DNA from: Paenibacillus sp. MAHUQ-63
Lineage (GTDB): Bacteria > Bacillota > Bacilli > Paenibacillales > NBRC-103111
Length of the DNA: 64,000 nucleotides
Assembly: GCF_028765165.1 (NCBI RefSeq)
Contig: NZ_JARADB010000002.1
Span: 1,485,146-1,549,145 of the forward strand
Direction of reading: 5' to 3'
Shown: positions 1 through 8,427 of the stretch, one piece after another
Layout: every line of letters starts with the position of its first letter
Position numbering within the stretch: position 1 is the first letter of the stretch
The notes under the pieces: model-generated
Databases searched by the model: none
The model's input: only the letters and a program-made list of their open reading frames with translations
What the model was told of the DNA's origin: nothing
Translations under genes and position numbers: made by a program

Positions 1-266
1 TCATAAGCGTCTCGGACAATGGAGCAGGGATTGAGCCGCATAAACGGCAAGAGCTTCAAGCTGCTTTTCATTCAACCAGTGCGCTTCAGGGCTTGCAAGA
101 CGCTGCGGATGGAATCGGCCTGCTTAATATCCATCAGCGGCTTCACCTGTTCTACGGCGGAGAGTCGGGCTTGACCATAAGCTGCCCGCCAGAGGGCGGC
201 ACGAGTGTACGAATCATAATGCCTTTACGACTTGTCAAACAAGAGGAGGCTGTTGGCATATCATGA
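1..266 (+). CDS. Sensor histidine kinase, YesM type (partial, C-terminal end)
   Basis: The gene enters from the left edge and its last 87 codons are visible, read from base 3 to the TGA at 264-266. The visible part is the end of a HATPase_c ATP-binding domain: a DNGAGI motif (G1-type box) near the start and GIGLLNIHQRL (G2-type box) in the middle. YesM-type kinases with this ending sense extracellular signals and phosphorylate a YesN-type regulator. The TGA overlaps the ATG of the next gene (ATGA), so the two are translationally coupled and probably form a cognate pair. The N-terminal sensor part lies outside the window. Confidence 0.9.
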   Translation, partial: ISVSDNGAGIEPHKRQELQAAFHSTSALQGLQDAADGIGLLNIHQRLHLFYGGESGLTISCPPEGGTSVRIIMPLRLVKQEEAVGIS

Positions 267-1795
267 ATATTTTTGTAGTGGAGGACGAATATTGGGCTTT
301 GGCTGAGCTGGTTGAGCTATTCCGGATCTACGAGCCGCAGCATAAGGTGTATGCATTCGATAATGGGGAAGACGCTCTAGCAGCAGCGGAAACAGTTCAT
401 CCGCATCTGGTCGTGACCGATATCAACATGCCCGGGCTAGATGGACTGGGACTCGCTGAGAGACTGAATCGGAAAGATGCGTCGATCAAGAAAATAATTG
501 TGAGTGTTCATGACCAGTTCGAGTATGCACGACAAGGGATGAAATTCGGTGTCGCAGATTTCCTGGTAAAGCCGGTCAAAAAGGAATTGCTCTACAAAGC
601 TGTCGACCTGCAGCTGGAACAGCTGATTCAAGAACATAAGCGTACAGCGGAATGGCTGAACGGCTCCCTGGTCCAGATGCTTCTGACACCCGATCATGAT
701 AAGCATCCGACGCTGCGGCAGTTCTATTCGGAAGCTTTCCATATGCTGCTGCTGCATCTGGATGAAGGAACGGCCTGCATGCATTGGAAGGAAACGCAGC
801 TGGATATCGGACGGCTCGTTAAGCTATTCACGGGTCCTACTGCCGCTCACATTCACGGTTTGGAGCTGAACGGCCAGCAGCGCGTACTTCTGATCCCCGA
901 TAACCGGGAGTGGGAGGAATTCGTCAATAAGCACATCGCGGACTTGAGCGATCAATTACAATCCGTGGGGCGGCATGTCCATATCGGTCTTGCCAAAAAG
1001 CCGGCGAATCAAACGTTATTCGCAACGTTCAACGCCCTCCGCCAACGTCTGAAGGAAGAGCGCCTGTTCGGATCGGGAAGCCTGATCTTGGCGAAGGAGA
1101 AGAAAGCAGACGCAGATCTCACCTGGGCTTGGGATCGTGTCAGAGTGCTCGAGACTCATTACAAGAAGGGGGAACTCGCCAAGGGGAAGGCCGCACTGCT
1201 GGCTATGCTGCAGGAGATGCGGCATCAGGAAGTCACCCAACGGCAGCTCTCTTTATTCGTAGGGGATATGCTCTTCTCTCTGAAATTCAATAAGTTCGGT
1301 CCCCGCAGCGGGAACGTCGGCGTTCACGATCTGTATGAGGAACCAAGCATGCTGGTGCATATGAGCAGCTATGATGAACTGCTCGCTTGCCTGCATGACA
1401 AGATCGTCAACCTGTACGGAGGGGAAGGCTCGAGGGAGACGAATCCGAAGGAGCTGATTGCCGTGCTGCTGAAGCTTATTCATCATCAGTATCAGAATTC
1501 GATCTCGCTGCAGCAGTTCGCTTCGGACCATCATGTTAGCTTAGGGTACTTGTCCCGCATGTTCAAGGCGCAGACCGGGCTAACCTTCTCCGAATATGTG
1601 ACGGAATACCGGATTCGCAAAGCGCAGGAGCTGCTAAACAGAGGGATTGACCGTCTGCATGAGGTTAGCCGGCTGGTGGGTTATGAGGATCCGAAACATT
1701 TCAGCGCGTTGTTCAAGAAGCAGGTCGGAGAATCCCCAATGATGTATGCGAAGAGGATGCTGTACAAAAATAAAAATGAGGCAGATTCAAAATAG
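263..1795 (+). CDS. Response regulator, YesN/AraC type
   Basis: A 510-residue two-component regulator. Residues 1-120 form a receiver domain: the acidic pair is EDE at 7-9, the phosphoacceptor is Asp53 in VVTDINMP, and a conserved Lys lies in FLVKPVKK near residue 110. A long middle region without a recognised fold follows. The last 100 residues are a double helix-turn-helix of the AraC family (SLQQFASDHHVS, then YRIRKAQELL and VGYEDPKHFSALFKK). Its start overlaps the kinase stop. A sugar ABC operon begins 142 bases downstream and is the likely target, as is usual for YesM/YesN pairs next to CUT1 importers. Confidence 0.95.
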   Translation: MNIFVVEDEYWALAELVELFRIYEPQHKVYAFDNGEDALAAAETVHPHLVVTDINMPGLDGLGLAERLNRKDASIKKIIVSVHDQFEYARQGMKFGVADFLVKPVKKELLYKAVDLQLEQLIQEHKRTAEWLNGSLVQMLLTPDHDKHPTLRQFYSEAFHMLLLHLDEGTACMHWKETQLDIGRLVKLFTGPTAAHIHGLELNGQQRVLLIPDNREWEEFVNKHIADLSDQLQSVGRHVHIGLAKKPANQTLFATFNALRQRLKEERLFGSGSLILAKEKKADADLTWAWDRVRVLETHYKKGELAKGKAALLAMLQEMRHQEVTQRQLSLFVGDMLFSLKFNKFGPRSGNVGVHDLYEEPSMLVHMSSYDELLACLHDKIVNLYGGEGSRETNPKELIAVLLKLIHHQYQNSISLQQFASDHHVSLGYLSRMFKAQTGLTFSEYVTEYRIRKAQELLNRGIDRLHEVSRLVGYEDPKHFSALFKKQVGESPMMYAKRMLYKNKNEADSK

Positions 1796-1875
1796 GAAAA
1801 ATCTCCCCCCTGAATCGGTTGAATTCGTATGTATTCCAATTCGGCAGGATTTCTTACAATAAGAAGACAGTTCGG

Positions 1876-1889
1876 TGAAAGCGTCATCA
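1876..1889. promoter_or_regulatory. cre-like CcpA site upstream of the first ABC operon
   Basis: TGAAAGCGTCATCA matches the cre consensus TGNAARCGNWWWCA at 13 of 14 positions. It lies 48 bases before the ATG at 1938 and about 16 bases after a possible -10 box (TACAAT, 1855-1860), where a bound CcpA would act as a roadblock. The match is seen directly; carbon catabolite control is inferred. Confidence 0.5.
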
Positions 1890-1937
1890 TCACAACCCGC
1901 CGAATATGGATCCAGATCTAAAAGGGAGGAAAGATGA

Positions 1938-3287
1938 ATGATTCGAAACAGGTTTCATGTATTAATCTCTTGTGCCGCATTAGTGTCAGTCGTTTTAGCG
2001 GGTTGCTCCCAAGGTCAATCGACGGGGGGAGCCGCTCCGACCACCAACGGCAGTCAGCCGTCACAAACGGAGAACAAAGCCCCCGAGCTCAAAACGGTTA
2101 CCTTGCTTACAGGAACAACGGGGACGGCTTATCCGGCGCTGCAGGCCGTAGCCGCCGAAGCCGAGAAGAAGCTGAATATCAAGATTAAGTTCGATATCAA
2201 ACCGGACGGGACGGAAGGGGATAATCTCGTAAAAACGAGGCTTGCGACCGGCGAGATGTCCGATATTTTATTCTACAACTCCGGTTCCTTATTCCAAGCG
2301 TTGAATCCGGAAGAGAACTTCGTGGATTTGACGAAGGAGCCTTTCATGGATAAGCTCTTGGTTTCCTTCAAACAAGTGGTTAGCGCGAATGGCAAAGTGT
2401 ACGGCGTACCCGGCGGTTCCTCCAATGTCGGGGGCATTTTATATAACAAGCGGGTCTATAAGGAGCTGGGACTCACGGTTCCGAAGACTTGGGCGGAATT
2501 TATCGCGAACAGCGATAAGATCAAGGCCTCAGGAAAGACAGCGATCATCGGCTCTTACAAAACAACATGGACTTCTCAGCTGTACGTTCTGGGCAACCAT
2601 TATAATGTTCAGGCTCAAGCGCCGAACTTCGTTCAAGATTATACGGCCAACAAAGCCAAATATGCGACCACGCCGGCTGCATTACGCGGCTTCGAAATGA
2701 CGGCGGAAACCTTCGCGAAAGGCTATATGAATAAAGATTTCTTGGCCACCACCTATGACACTGCGCTCAAAATGCTGGCTGACGGGACTGGCGTACAGTA
2801 TCCGATGCTATCCAGCGCGGTAGACACGGTGGCGCTGAATTACCCGGATAAAATTAAAGATATCGGGGTGTTCCCGGTCCCTAGCGACAATGCCTCTATT
2901 AACGGCTTAACGGTGTGGATGCCGAACGGGCTCTACGTGAACAAAAAGAGCAAAAATGTGGATGCCGCCAAGAAATTCCTGGACTTCCTCATCTCGGAGG
3001 AAGGCATGAAGGCTTATATGAGCAAAAGCAAAGCGAATGGCCCTTATGTGGTCAAAGGCATCAACGTTCCTGACGATGCTTACGATGCAATTAAAGAAAT
3101 GCAGAGCTACTTTGACTCCGGCAAAACGGCGCCTGCCTTGGAGTTCGTCTCCCCGGTGAAAGGACCGAATCTGGAGAGCCTTCTGATCGAGGTTGGAACC
3201 GGTCAGAAATCGGCAGCGGATGGGGCCGCCGATTATGACAAGGATGTGAAGAAGCAAGCGCAGCAATTGAATCTGCCTGGTTGGTAA
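1938..3287 (+). CDS. Extracellular sugar-binding lipoprotein (ABC importer, family 1)
   Basis: A 449-residue solute-binding protein. The N-terminus has a lipoprotein signal peptide ending in the lipobox LAGC (Cys near residue 23), followed by a Ser/Thr/Gly-rich linker. The body resembles maltose/multi-sugar binding proteins: an early DxxPDGTEGDNLVKTRLATG segment, the GLYVNKKSKNVDAAKKFLDFL stretch typical of the family's C-lobe, and SEEGMKAYM. It starts at ATG 1938 after GGGAGG at about 1923. Two permease genes follow in the same direction. It should deliver an oligosaccharide to permeases 3355 and 4218; the exact sugar cannot be read from sequence. Confidence 0.9.
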   Translation: MIRNRFHVLISCAALVSVVLAGCSQGQSTGGAAPTTNGSQPSQTENKAPELKTVTLLTGTTGTAYPALQAVAAEAEKKLNIKIKFDIKPDGTEGDNLVKTRLATGEMSDILFYNSGSLFQALNPEENFVDLTKEPFMDKLLVSFKQVVSANGKVYGVPGGSSNVGGILYNKRVYKELGLTVPKTWAEFIANSDKIKASGKTAIIGSYKTTWTSQLYVLGNHYNVQAQAPNFVQDYTANKAKYATTPAALRGFEMTAETFAKGYMNKDFLATTYDTALKMLADGTGVQYPMLSSAVDTVALNYPDKIKDIGVFPVPSDNASINGLTVWMPNGLYVNKKSKNVDAAKKFLDFLISEEGMKAYMSKSKANGPYVVKGINVPDDAYDAIKEMQSYFDSGKTAPALEFVSPVKGPNLESLLIEVGTGQKSAADGAADYDKDVKKQAQQLNLPGW

Positions 3288-3307
3288 CAAGCCGATTCGC
3301 CATTCTT

Positions 3308-3336
3308 CCGGTCCTGCCAAGCTGCGGCGGGACCGG
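3308..3336 (+). promoter_or_regulatory. Intercistronic hairpin after the binding-protein gene
   Basis: CCGGTCC at 3308-3314 pairs with GGACCGG at 3330-3336, with further GCC/GGC pairs inside. It lies in the 67-base gap between the binding protein and the first permease and has no T-run, so it is not an intrinsic terminator. Such hairpins often protect the upstream binding-protein message from 3' decay, giving more binding protein than permease. Confidence 0.5.
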
Positions 3337-3354
3337 GCTTCAAGGAGGACGTAG

Positions 3355-4221
3355 ATGACTTTATCGCAGAAGAAGATGTATTCGCTGCTGCTGTTACTGC
3401 CGGCAGGCATTATTTATTTCACATTTTATTTGCTGCCGACCGTCATGTCGCTGTTCTTCAGCATGACGCGTTGGACCTTGACCAAATGGACGTACATCGG
3501 CTTCGAAAACTACAAGATGTTTTTCGACGAAACCTCGCTCCGAATCGGCTTTAAGAACACCCTGATCTTTGCCGTCGTTACATGCGGACTGAAAGTGATA
3601 CTTGCACTCTTGCTGGCAACCTTGTTAACCTCGAGAATTTGGTTCAAGGATTACTTCCGTTCCATGGTATTTTTCCCTACGCTGCTCAGTACAATCGCCG
3701 TAGGGATTGCCTTCAGTACGATGATGCATCCCACGCAAGGCGTCATTAACACAGGACTCGCCATGCTTGGTATCGAAGGTCCGGACTGGCTTGGGAATAC
3801 GAAGCTTGCACTGTTCTCGGTCGCCTTCATTGACGTATGGAAGGGCGTAGGGATCGCAACCGTCATTTATATCGCTGGCATTATGTCGATCCCGCAGCAA
3901 TATTATGAAGCTCTGAAGATTGACGGGGGCAATGCGTTCCGGAGCTTCTGGCATATTACGCTTCCGCTCAGCAGACCGGCAATGAACTCGATTATTATAT
4001 TGGCATTTATCGGCGGCTTGCGCACATTCGATTTGATATGGGCGACCACACGCGGTGGTCCGGGCTTCTCTACGGATTTGATCGCCTCGATTATCTACAA
4101 GCAGTATCAAGCGGGCTTCTATGGACTGGCAACGGCAGGCAACGTTATTTTATTTATCGGCATATCCGTGATCGCCTTCCCGCTGTATATGTTCTTAAAC
4201 CGACGGGAGGTGGAGCTATGA
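3355..4221 (+). CDS. Sugar ABC transporter permease, MalF/UgpA type
   Basis: A 288-residue inner-membrane permease with about six transmembrane helices, the first at about residues 10-32. The cytoplasmic EAA loop that contacts the ATPase reads YYEALKIDGG followed by LPLS, as expected for the CUT1 family. It starts at ATG 3355 after AAGGAGG. Its last bases overlap the start of the second permease (ATGA at 4218-4221), which indicates translational coupling and a heterodimeric channel. Confidence 0.93.
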   Translation: MTLSQKKMYSLLLLLPAGIIYFTFYLLPTVMSLFFSMTRWTLTKWTYIGFENYKMFFDETSLRIGFKNTLIFAVVTCGLKVILALLLATLLTSRIWFKDYFRSMVFFPTLLSTIAVGIAFSTMMHPTQGVINTGLAMLGIEGPDWLGNTKLALFSVAFIDVWKGVGIATVIYIAGIMSIPQQYYEALKIDGGNAFRSFWHITLPLSRPAMNSIIILAFIGGLRTFDLIWATTRGGPGFSTDLIASIIYKQYQAGFYGLATAGNVILFIGISVIAFPLYMFLNRREVEL

Positions 4222-5105
4222 ACAGTGTCGCCCGCAAATCCGCTGTCGCTTCGATTGAACGTAAAGCCAATAGCCGAACGTTCGTTGGCAAATCGCTGGT
4301 GACTTTGCTGCTGCTCGGCCTTTCGACCGTTATTTTCTGGATACCATTCTATTTCGTTATCGTTAATTCCTTCAAATCCAGCAGCAAAGCGGCCGATATG
4401 ACGATGTCCTGGCCGGATACGTTTCACATGATCGATAATTATTCCGCTGTGCTTCTCGCCTCAGATTCGATGCTAATCAGAGCTTTCTACAACAGTACCT
4501 TGCTTACGGTATTGTCGCTGGCAGGTCTGGTATTCGTTAGCTCGCTGGCAGGCTTCGTGCTGCAGCGCCGGGAGAATACCCGCGGAGCCGCCGGGCTTAA
4601 TTTCCTGGTACTCGCTGGTCTTATGATTCCGCCAGCCGTCGTCCCGACAATCTGGGTGTTGAATTCGGTAGGGTTGTTCAAAACGCTGCCAGGGCTGACA
4701 TTGGTGGAAATTGCGCTTCATTTTCCTTTCTGCGCTATATTGTATAAGGCGTTTACGGCAACCATCCCGCGAGACATCGACGAGAGCGCCTTTATCGACG
4801 GGTGCGGCGGCTTTAAGCTTTTTACGCAGATTATTTTCCCGCTGCTTAAACCGGTTTCCTCCACGATCATCATTATTCAGTCGGTTAGTATTTTCAACGA
4901 TTTCGTTAATCCGTTGTATTTTCTCCCTGGCGCCGAGAACGCCACAGTCCAGCTGACGCTTTACAATTTTATGAGCATGTATATGACGCAGTGGAACTTG
5001 CTGTTCGCCGATGTGGTCTTAATCTCGCTTCCGCCGCTCGTTTTGTTCTTGTTCTTCAATAAGCGTATCGTTGCGGGGATGACGGCAGGCGCAGTGAAGG
5101 GATGA
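4218..5105 (+). CDS. Sugar ABC transporter permease, MalG type
   Basis: A 295-residue permease. The open frame extends further upstream, but ATG 4218 is the likely start: it overlaps the previous stop and follows GGGAGGTGGAG at 4205-4215. There are about six transmembrane helices, with the EAA loop as DESAFIDGCGGF near residue 190. It ends with AGAVKG, the common MalG-type C-terminus. It completes the importer that begins at 1938. No ATP-binding subunit follows; a terminator lies at 5142. Confidence 0.93.
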   Translation: MNSVARKSAVASIERKANSRTFVGKSLVTLLLLGLSTVIFWIPFYFVIVNSFKSSSKAADMTMSWPDTFHMIDNYSAVLLASDSMLIRAFYNSTLLTVLSLAGLVFVSSLAGFVLQRRENTRGAAGLNFLVLAGLMIPPAVVPTIWVLNSVGLFKTLPGLTLVEIALHFPFCAILYKAFTATIPRDIDESAFIDGCGGFKLFTQIIFPLLKPVSSTIIIIQSVSIFNDFVNPLYFLPGAENATVQLTLYNFMSMYMTQWNLLFADVVLISLPPLVLFLFFNKRIVAGMTAGAVKG

Positions 5106-5141
5106 CAGGCTGTACAAGTCATAGGGGTACGGGAACAAACT

Positions 5142-5167
5142 AAGGCTGCTGTATGCAGCTTTTTTTG
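5142..5167 (+). terminator. Intrinsic terminator of the first ABC operon
   Basis: GCTGC and GCAGC form a short stem around TGTAT, followed directly by a run of seven T bases. It lies 40 bases after the stop of the MalG-type gene. Confidence 0.7.
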
Positions 5168-5221
5168 TTATACCGTAGTAAAGTAAAAGCAATGGGGAAA
5201 TTGCAGTGAAAAAAACACGAC

Positions 5222-5259
5222 GGTAAACGGTTACAAATCGGCATCATCCGTTGTATAAT
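5222..5259 (+). promoter_or_regulatory. Promoter with overlapping cre-like site
   Basis: TATAAT at 5254-5259 is a perfect -10 box. TTACAA at 5231-5236 is a plausible -35 box with a 17-base spacer. GGTAAACGGTTACA at 5222-5235 matches the cre consensus at 13 of 14 positions and covers the -35 box, so CcpA would block initiation of the carrier gene that starts at 5329. The boxes are seen; the regulation is inferred. Confidence 0.55.
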
Positions 5260-5328
5260 AATAATTGCATAGATAATGTTAACGTGTGCAAAAAAATGCG
5301 CTTTACCGATCGATTGGGGGATCCTGTG

Positions 5329-6291
5329 ATGCTGACCCGCTTGAACAAATCGTTAGAAAAACTGATGCCGGTCTTAACGCCTGCCGCTGTCGTAACCGGA
5401 TTAGTGTTTTCCGTGTGGCTGCATGATTTGCGGTTTCTGGTCACTTGGATTTTCGCAGGCATGACGTTCGCCGGAAGTCTCGGCGCGAACTTCGCCGATC
5501 TTAAGAAAATCGCCCAGCATCCTCAGCCGATTATTATCAATTTGATCATTCTGCATTTGATCATGCCGCTGGTCGGGTGGCTCACGGCGAAGCTTGTATT
5601 TCCAGGCGATTTACTAACCGAAACGGGCTTCATTTTGTTGTTTGCCATCCCGACCGGTGTCGTCAGCCTCGTATGGGTTACCATTTATAAAGGGAACGTG
5701 GCGCTGACATTAGCATTGATTTTGCTCGATACGATCATATCACCGTTCGTCGTGCCGTATACCGTATCGCTCTTCGTCGGAGCGCAAGTAAGCCTGGATA
5801 CCTGGGGCATGATGAAAGGACTCCTATGGATGGTTGTCATTCCTTCCATTCTGGGAATGACGCTCAATCAAGCTACCAAAGGGCGGGTGAAGACAGTTTG
5901 GGGGCCGAAGCTTTCGCCGTTTTCCAAGCTGGGGCTGTTTGTTGTCGTAGCGATTAACGCTTCTGTTGTCGCACCCTACATCAAAAGTGCGGGAAGCAGT
6001 TTAATTGCGCTAGTCGCAGCCTCATTCGTGGCCGTATCGTTCGGCTATGCGCTCGGTTGGGCTGCGACATGGCTGTTGAAATGGAATCACGGTGACACCG
6101 TCGCCTTGACATTCAACTCCGGAATGCGTAATTTGAGCGCCGGTGCAGTACTGGCCATCACGTTCTTTCCGCCGCCTGTCGTTCTTCCGGTCATATCCGG
6201 TATGCTATTCCAGCAAATTCTGGCTTCTTTATTTGGTTTCGCCCTCGGCAGAACAGAGACTAAGCGTGCGGCAGATGCCCCCGCCGTATAA
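5329..6291 (+). CDS. Bile acid:sodium symporter (BASS/ArsB-like SBF) family carrier
   Basis: A 320-residue membrane protein with about nine to ten hydrophobic helices. It carries SBF/BASS-family features: a glycine-rich early segment (GASL/GANFADL), FAIPTGVVSLVW, and a late FNSGMRNLSAGAVL followed by FFPPPVVLPVISGM, which resembles the second helix-break motif of BASS transporters. These carry organic anions, often with sodium; the substrate here is unknown. The frame opens at 5251, but ATG 5329 is preferred because GGGGGA at 5316-5321 gives a good ribosome site and the -10 box lies inside the longer version's 5' end. It is a single-gene unit. Confidence 0.85.
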   Translation: MLTRLNKSLEKLMPVLTPAAVVTGLVFSVWLHDLRFLVTWIFAGMTFAGSLGANFADLKKIAQHPQPIIINLIILHLIMPLVGWLTAKLVFPGDLLTETGFILLFAIPTGVVSLVWVTIYKGNVALTLALILLDTIISPFVVPYTVSLFVGAQVSLDTWGMMKGLLWMVVIPSILGMTLNQATKGRVKTVWGPKLSPFSKLGLFVVVAINASVVAPYIKSAGSSLIALVAASFVAVSFGYALGWAATWLLKWNHGDTVALTFNSGMRNLSAGAVLAITFFPPPVVLPVISGMLFQQILASLFGFALGRTETKRAADAPAV

Positions 6292-6317
6292 TTCGATCAA
6301 CCGAATATTCGAATAAC

Positions 6318-6350
6318 AAAAAGACAGCCACGGCTGTCTTTTGCTTTTTT
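6318..6350. terminator. Bidirectional terminator between convergent genes
   Basis: AAAGACAGCC and GGCTGTCTTT form a near-perfect stem with A-rich flank on one side and T-rich flank on the other. It can stop transcription from the carrier gene and from the convergent phytase-like gene. Confidence 0.8.
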
Positions 6351-6361
6351 TAGAATGCGCT

Positions 6362-7615
6362 TTATTTCGTCTCTGGCGTAACGTCGAAGGCAAGCAGCTG
6401 CGTCACCTGCGACGCGTTGAAGTTGTTGTCCGAGACGAGGACAAGACTGTCATGCCCATTCTGAAGCTTCGGTCCCCAAGCTATACCTTCTACGTTATCT
6501 AGCTTCGGTAAGCCTAACGTATTAAGATCCAACACCAGCTTCTTGCTCATAGGTGTAAATTGGCCGGTTGGTAAAGTACCATCATTGTTCACATTTGTTG
6601 CTTGAGAAGCATCCGCAAGATAGATGCGAATATAATTGGAATAATTGCCGTCGGCAGCCTGCACGCCGGAGCGCTCCAGGATGAGAAACTGATGGTCATT
6701 AATCGCCAGCATGTCCGAAACGCCGTTATCTGCGCTTTTGCCTGGACCTGGTTTGGCCGGAATAGCGTCTATCGGATACGCGTACTGAGCGATGATGTCG
6801 CCGCTTCGGTTGTATTTCGTTATGCGGGAGAACGATCCGGCATCAACGGTCGAAATATCGCCGTCTTGATAGAGCGAGCCTTCCATCGAAGTGAAATAGT
6901 AGTTTCCGTCAGGGGAGAAGCTGCTTCCTTCCAAGGCAAGATTGTTGCGGAAACCGGTCTGTACCGTGTTATCGCCGCTGGGAGACATCGTGAAAGCAGA
7001 TGGAATCTGCAGCGAGGATACGTATTTGCCTTTTAACGTTGCCTGGCGGATGAAAGGATTCATAGCAAGGCTGCGGTCACCTTCGCTTGTGTACCAGATC
7101 GTATGGCCTTTCGGATCGAAACGGACCGATTCCAGATCGGGGACGACGCCTTGCTTATTCGCAGCGTAAGCTGTCTTGTTCGGATACGTCGTGCCGTCCT
7201 CCTGTTTGAACGTCGTCATACCAGTCAACTCGACCTTGTAGAAGCTCTTGGTATCATACTTCAGCTTCGCGTTGTAGAAACGGGCAGGAGCATTGTCCGA
7301 GCGGTCATCACTGATCAGAATCCATTGATGTGTTGCAGGATTGTAATCAATGCCGGAAAGTCCGCCGACCGTCGTCTCTTCGAACTTCAGATCGTTCGCA
7401 AGCCGTTGTTCGCCAATAAACGTAAGCTCTCCGACAGTGTGATTCTGAACGTGCTTGGCTTGCTTATGAGGCTTCGCTGCTTGCCGGTGATTTCCATCTG
7501 CCGGTGGAGTTTGTCCATTTCCTTCCGTCGTTGCGGCTGAAGCCACAGCGAGTGGTACGGAGGCTAACAGCAGACCGGCAACAGCACTTGCGGATACGAG
7601 CTTTCTTACCTTCAC
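6362..7615 (-). CDS. Secreted esterase-like/phytase-like beta-propeller protein
   Basis: About 417 residues with an N-terminal Sec signal peptide (VKVRKL, a hydrophobic core, then VASAA). The mature part begins with a His/Gln-rich linker. It then shows segments typical of the 'esterase-like activity of phytase' family: VGGLSGIDYNPATHQWILISDDR, a DLESVRFDPKG stretch, EGSSFSPDGNYYF, FLILERSG, and DNVEGIAWGP near the end. The fold is a predicted beta-propeller, and activity may be a phosphodiesterase or esterase. The frame continues to an ATG at 7642, but that start has no ribosome site. GTG 7615, preceded by TAGGTG, gives a cleaner signal peptide. It is monocistronic. Confidence 0.8.
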   Translation of the reverse strand: MKVRKLVSASAVAGLLLASVPLAVASAATTEGNGQTPPADGNHRQAAKPHKQAKHVQNHTVGELTFIGEQRLANDLKFEETTVGGLSGIDYNPATHQWILISDDRSDNAPARFYNAKLKYDTKSFYKVELTGMTTFKQEDGTTYPNKTAYAANKQGVVPDLESVRFDPKGHTIWYTSEGDRSLAMNPFIRQATLKGKYVSSLQIPSAFTMSPSGDNTVQTGFRNNLALEGSSFSPDGNYYFTSMEGSLYQDGDISTVDAGSFSRITKYNRSGDIIAQYAYPIDAIPAKPGPGKSADNGVSDMLAINDHQFLILERSGVQAADGNYSNYIRIYLADASQATNVNNDGTLPTGQFTPMSKKLVLDLNTLGLPKLDNVEGIAWGPKLQNGHDSLVLVSDNNFNASQVTQLLAFDVTPETK

Positions 7616-7665
7616 GTCAACACCTACTCTCCCAAAATTCATCTATCGGAAACGATGACATACTC

Positions 7666-7695
7666 ATTATATAGAAGCGGATTTGAGCGGGACAA
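7666..7695 (-). promoter_or_regulatory. Sigma-A-like promoter of the phytase-like gene
   Basis: On the minus strand, TTGTCC (7695-7690) and TATAAT (7671-7666) are separated by 18 bases. Transcription would start near 7659, just upstream of the gene. Confidence 0.55.
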
Positions 7696-7758
7696 TAGGA
7701 TATGGATAAATTTACATAAGCTTAATTTGAGAGAGTGTAAGGTGAACCGAATAGCGAG

Positions 7759-7795
7759 AAAAAAAACACGCGGGGAGCAATTTCGTTCCCGCGTG
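7759..7795 (-). terminator. Intrinsic terminator of the SRPBCC gene
   Basis: On the minus strand, CACGCGGG and CCCGCGTG form an 8-bp GC-rich stem around a 13-base loop, followed by a run of eight T bases. It lies 40 bases beyond the stop at 7835. Confidence 0.8.
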
Positions 7796-7834
7796 CTTAC
7801 TTTACATGATCGTCTCGGACATTCCGTTATACGG

Positions 7835-8266
7835 CTACTCATGTACCAATGCTGCTCGTAAGGAAGTGATTCCGTGTTCCAAATAGCCTTTGAGACAAGT
7901 CAACATATAAACCCAGCCTTCCTTGTTGCCTACAAGCATGGGGATCGCTTCCTTGTCATCCGCAAAACCGTCCTCGACAACTTCTACGATCGTTTTGAAT
8001 TCGTCCACTTCGGTAAATGTAAAGGTAACGAGGTGGATCGTTCCGTAATCCCATTCGAAGGCAATTCTCTTGTCATTGACGATTTCTTTGACCGTAATCT
8101 CGCCTTCCGCATTGTACTCCTCATAACGCAGCTTGATTGTCTTGCCGACTGACCAACGCTCGGAGCTGGAAGAAAACCAGAAATTTCCTATTTGCGTGGG
8201 ATCGACGATAGCTTCGAATATTTCTTTAGCGGGTTTGGCAATCAGGATCTTCGTCCTATTGTTCAT
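7835..8266 (-). CDS. SRPBCC/AHSA1-domain protein
   Basis: A 143-residue protein of the START/Bet v1-like superfamily, AHSA1 branch. It opens with NRTKILIAKPAKEIFEAIVDP, followed by IGNFWFSSSSERWSVGKTI and an EGEITVKEIV strand, the usual order of the helix-grip fold. It ends with a long helix after GNKEGWVYML. These cytosolic proteins bind hydrophobic ligands or act as stress accessory factors; a specific role cannot be assigned. It is a single gene, divergent from larA-like 8428, with its own terminator. Confidence 0.85.
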   Translation of the reverse strand: MNNRTKILIAKPAKEIFEAIVDPTQIGNFWFSSSSERWSVGKTIKLRYEEYNAEGEITVKEIVNDKRIAFEWDYGTIHLVTFTFTEVDEFKTIVEVVEDGFADDKEAIPMLVGNKEGWVYMLTCLKGYLEHGITSLRAALVHE

Positions 8267-8427
8267 CGTTTACCTCACTGGTTAGAGTTGAAACCTCAGA
8301 TCTGCTATTGAGTATAAATTAATTTTTATCTAAATACTAGTTTGTATAAAGAATCGCAGTCGCATTACACGATAGGGGTTCCATATTATGGTATAATCGA
8401 ACTAATCCCACAAAATGGAGCGATGTT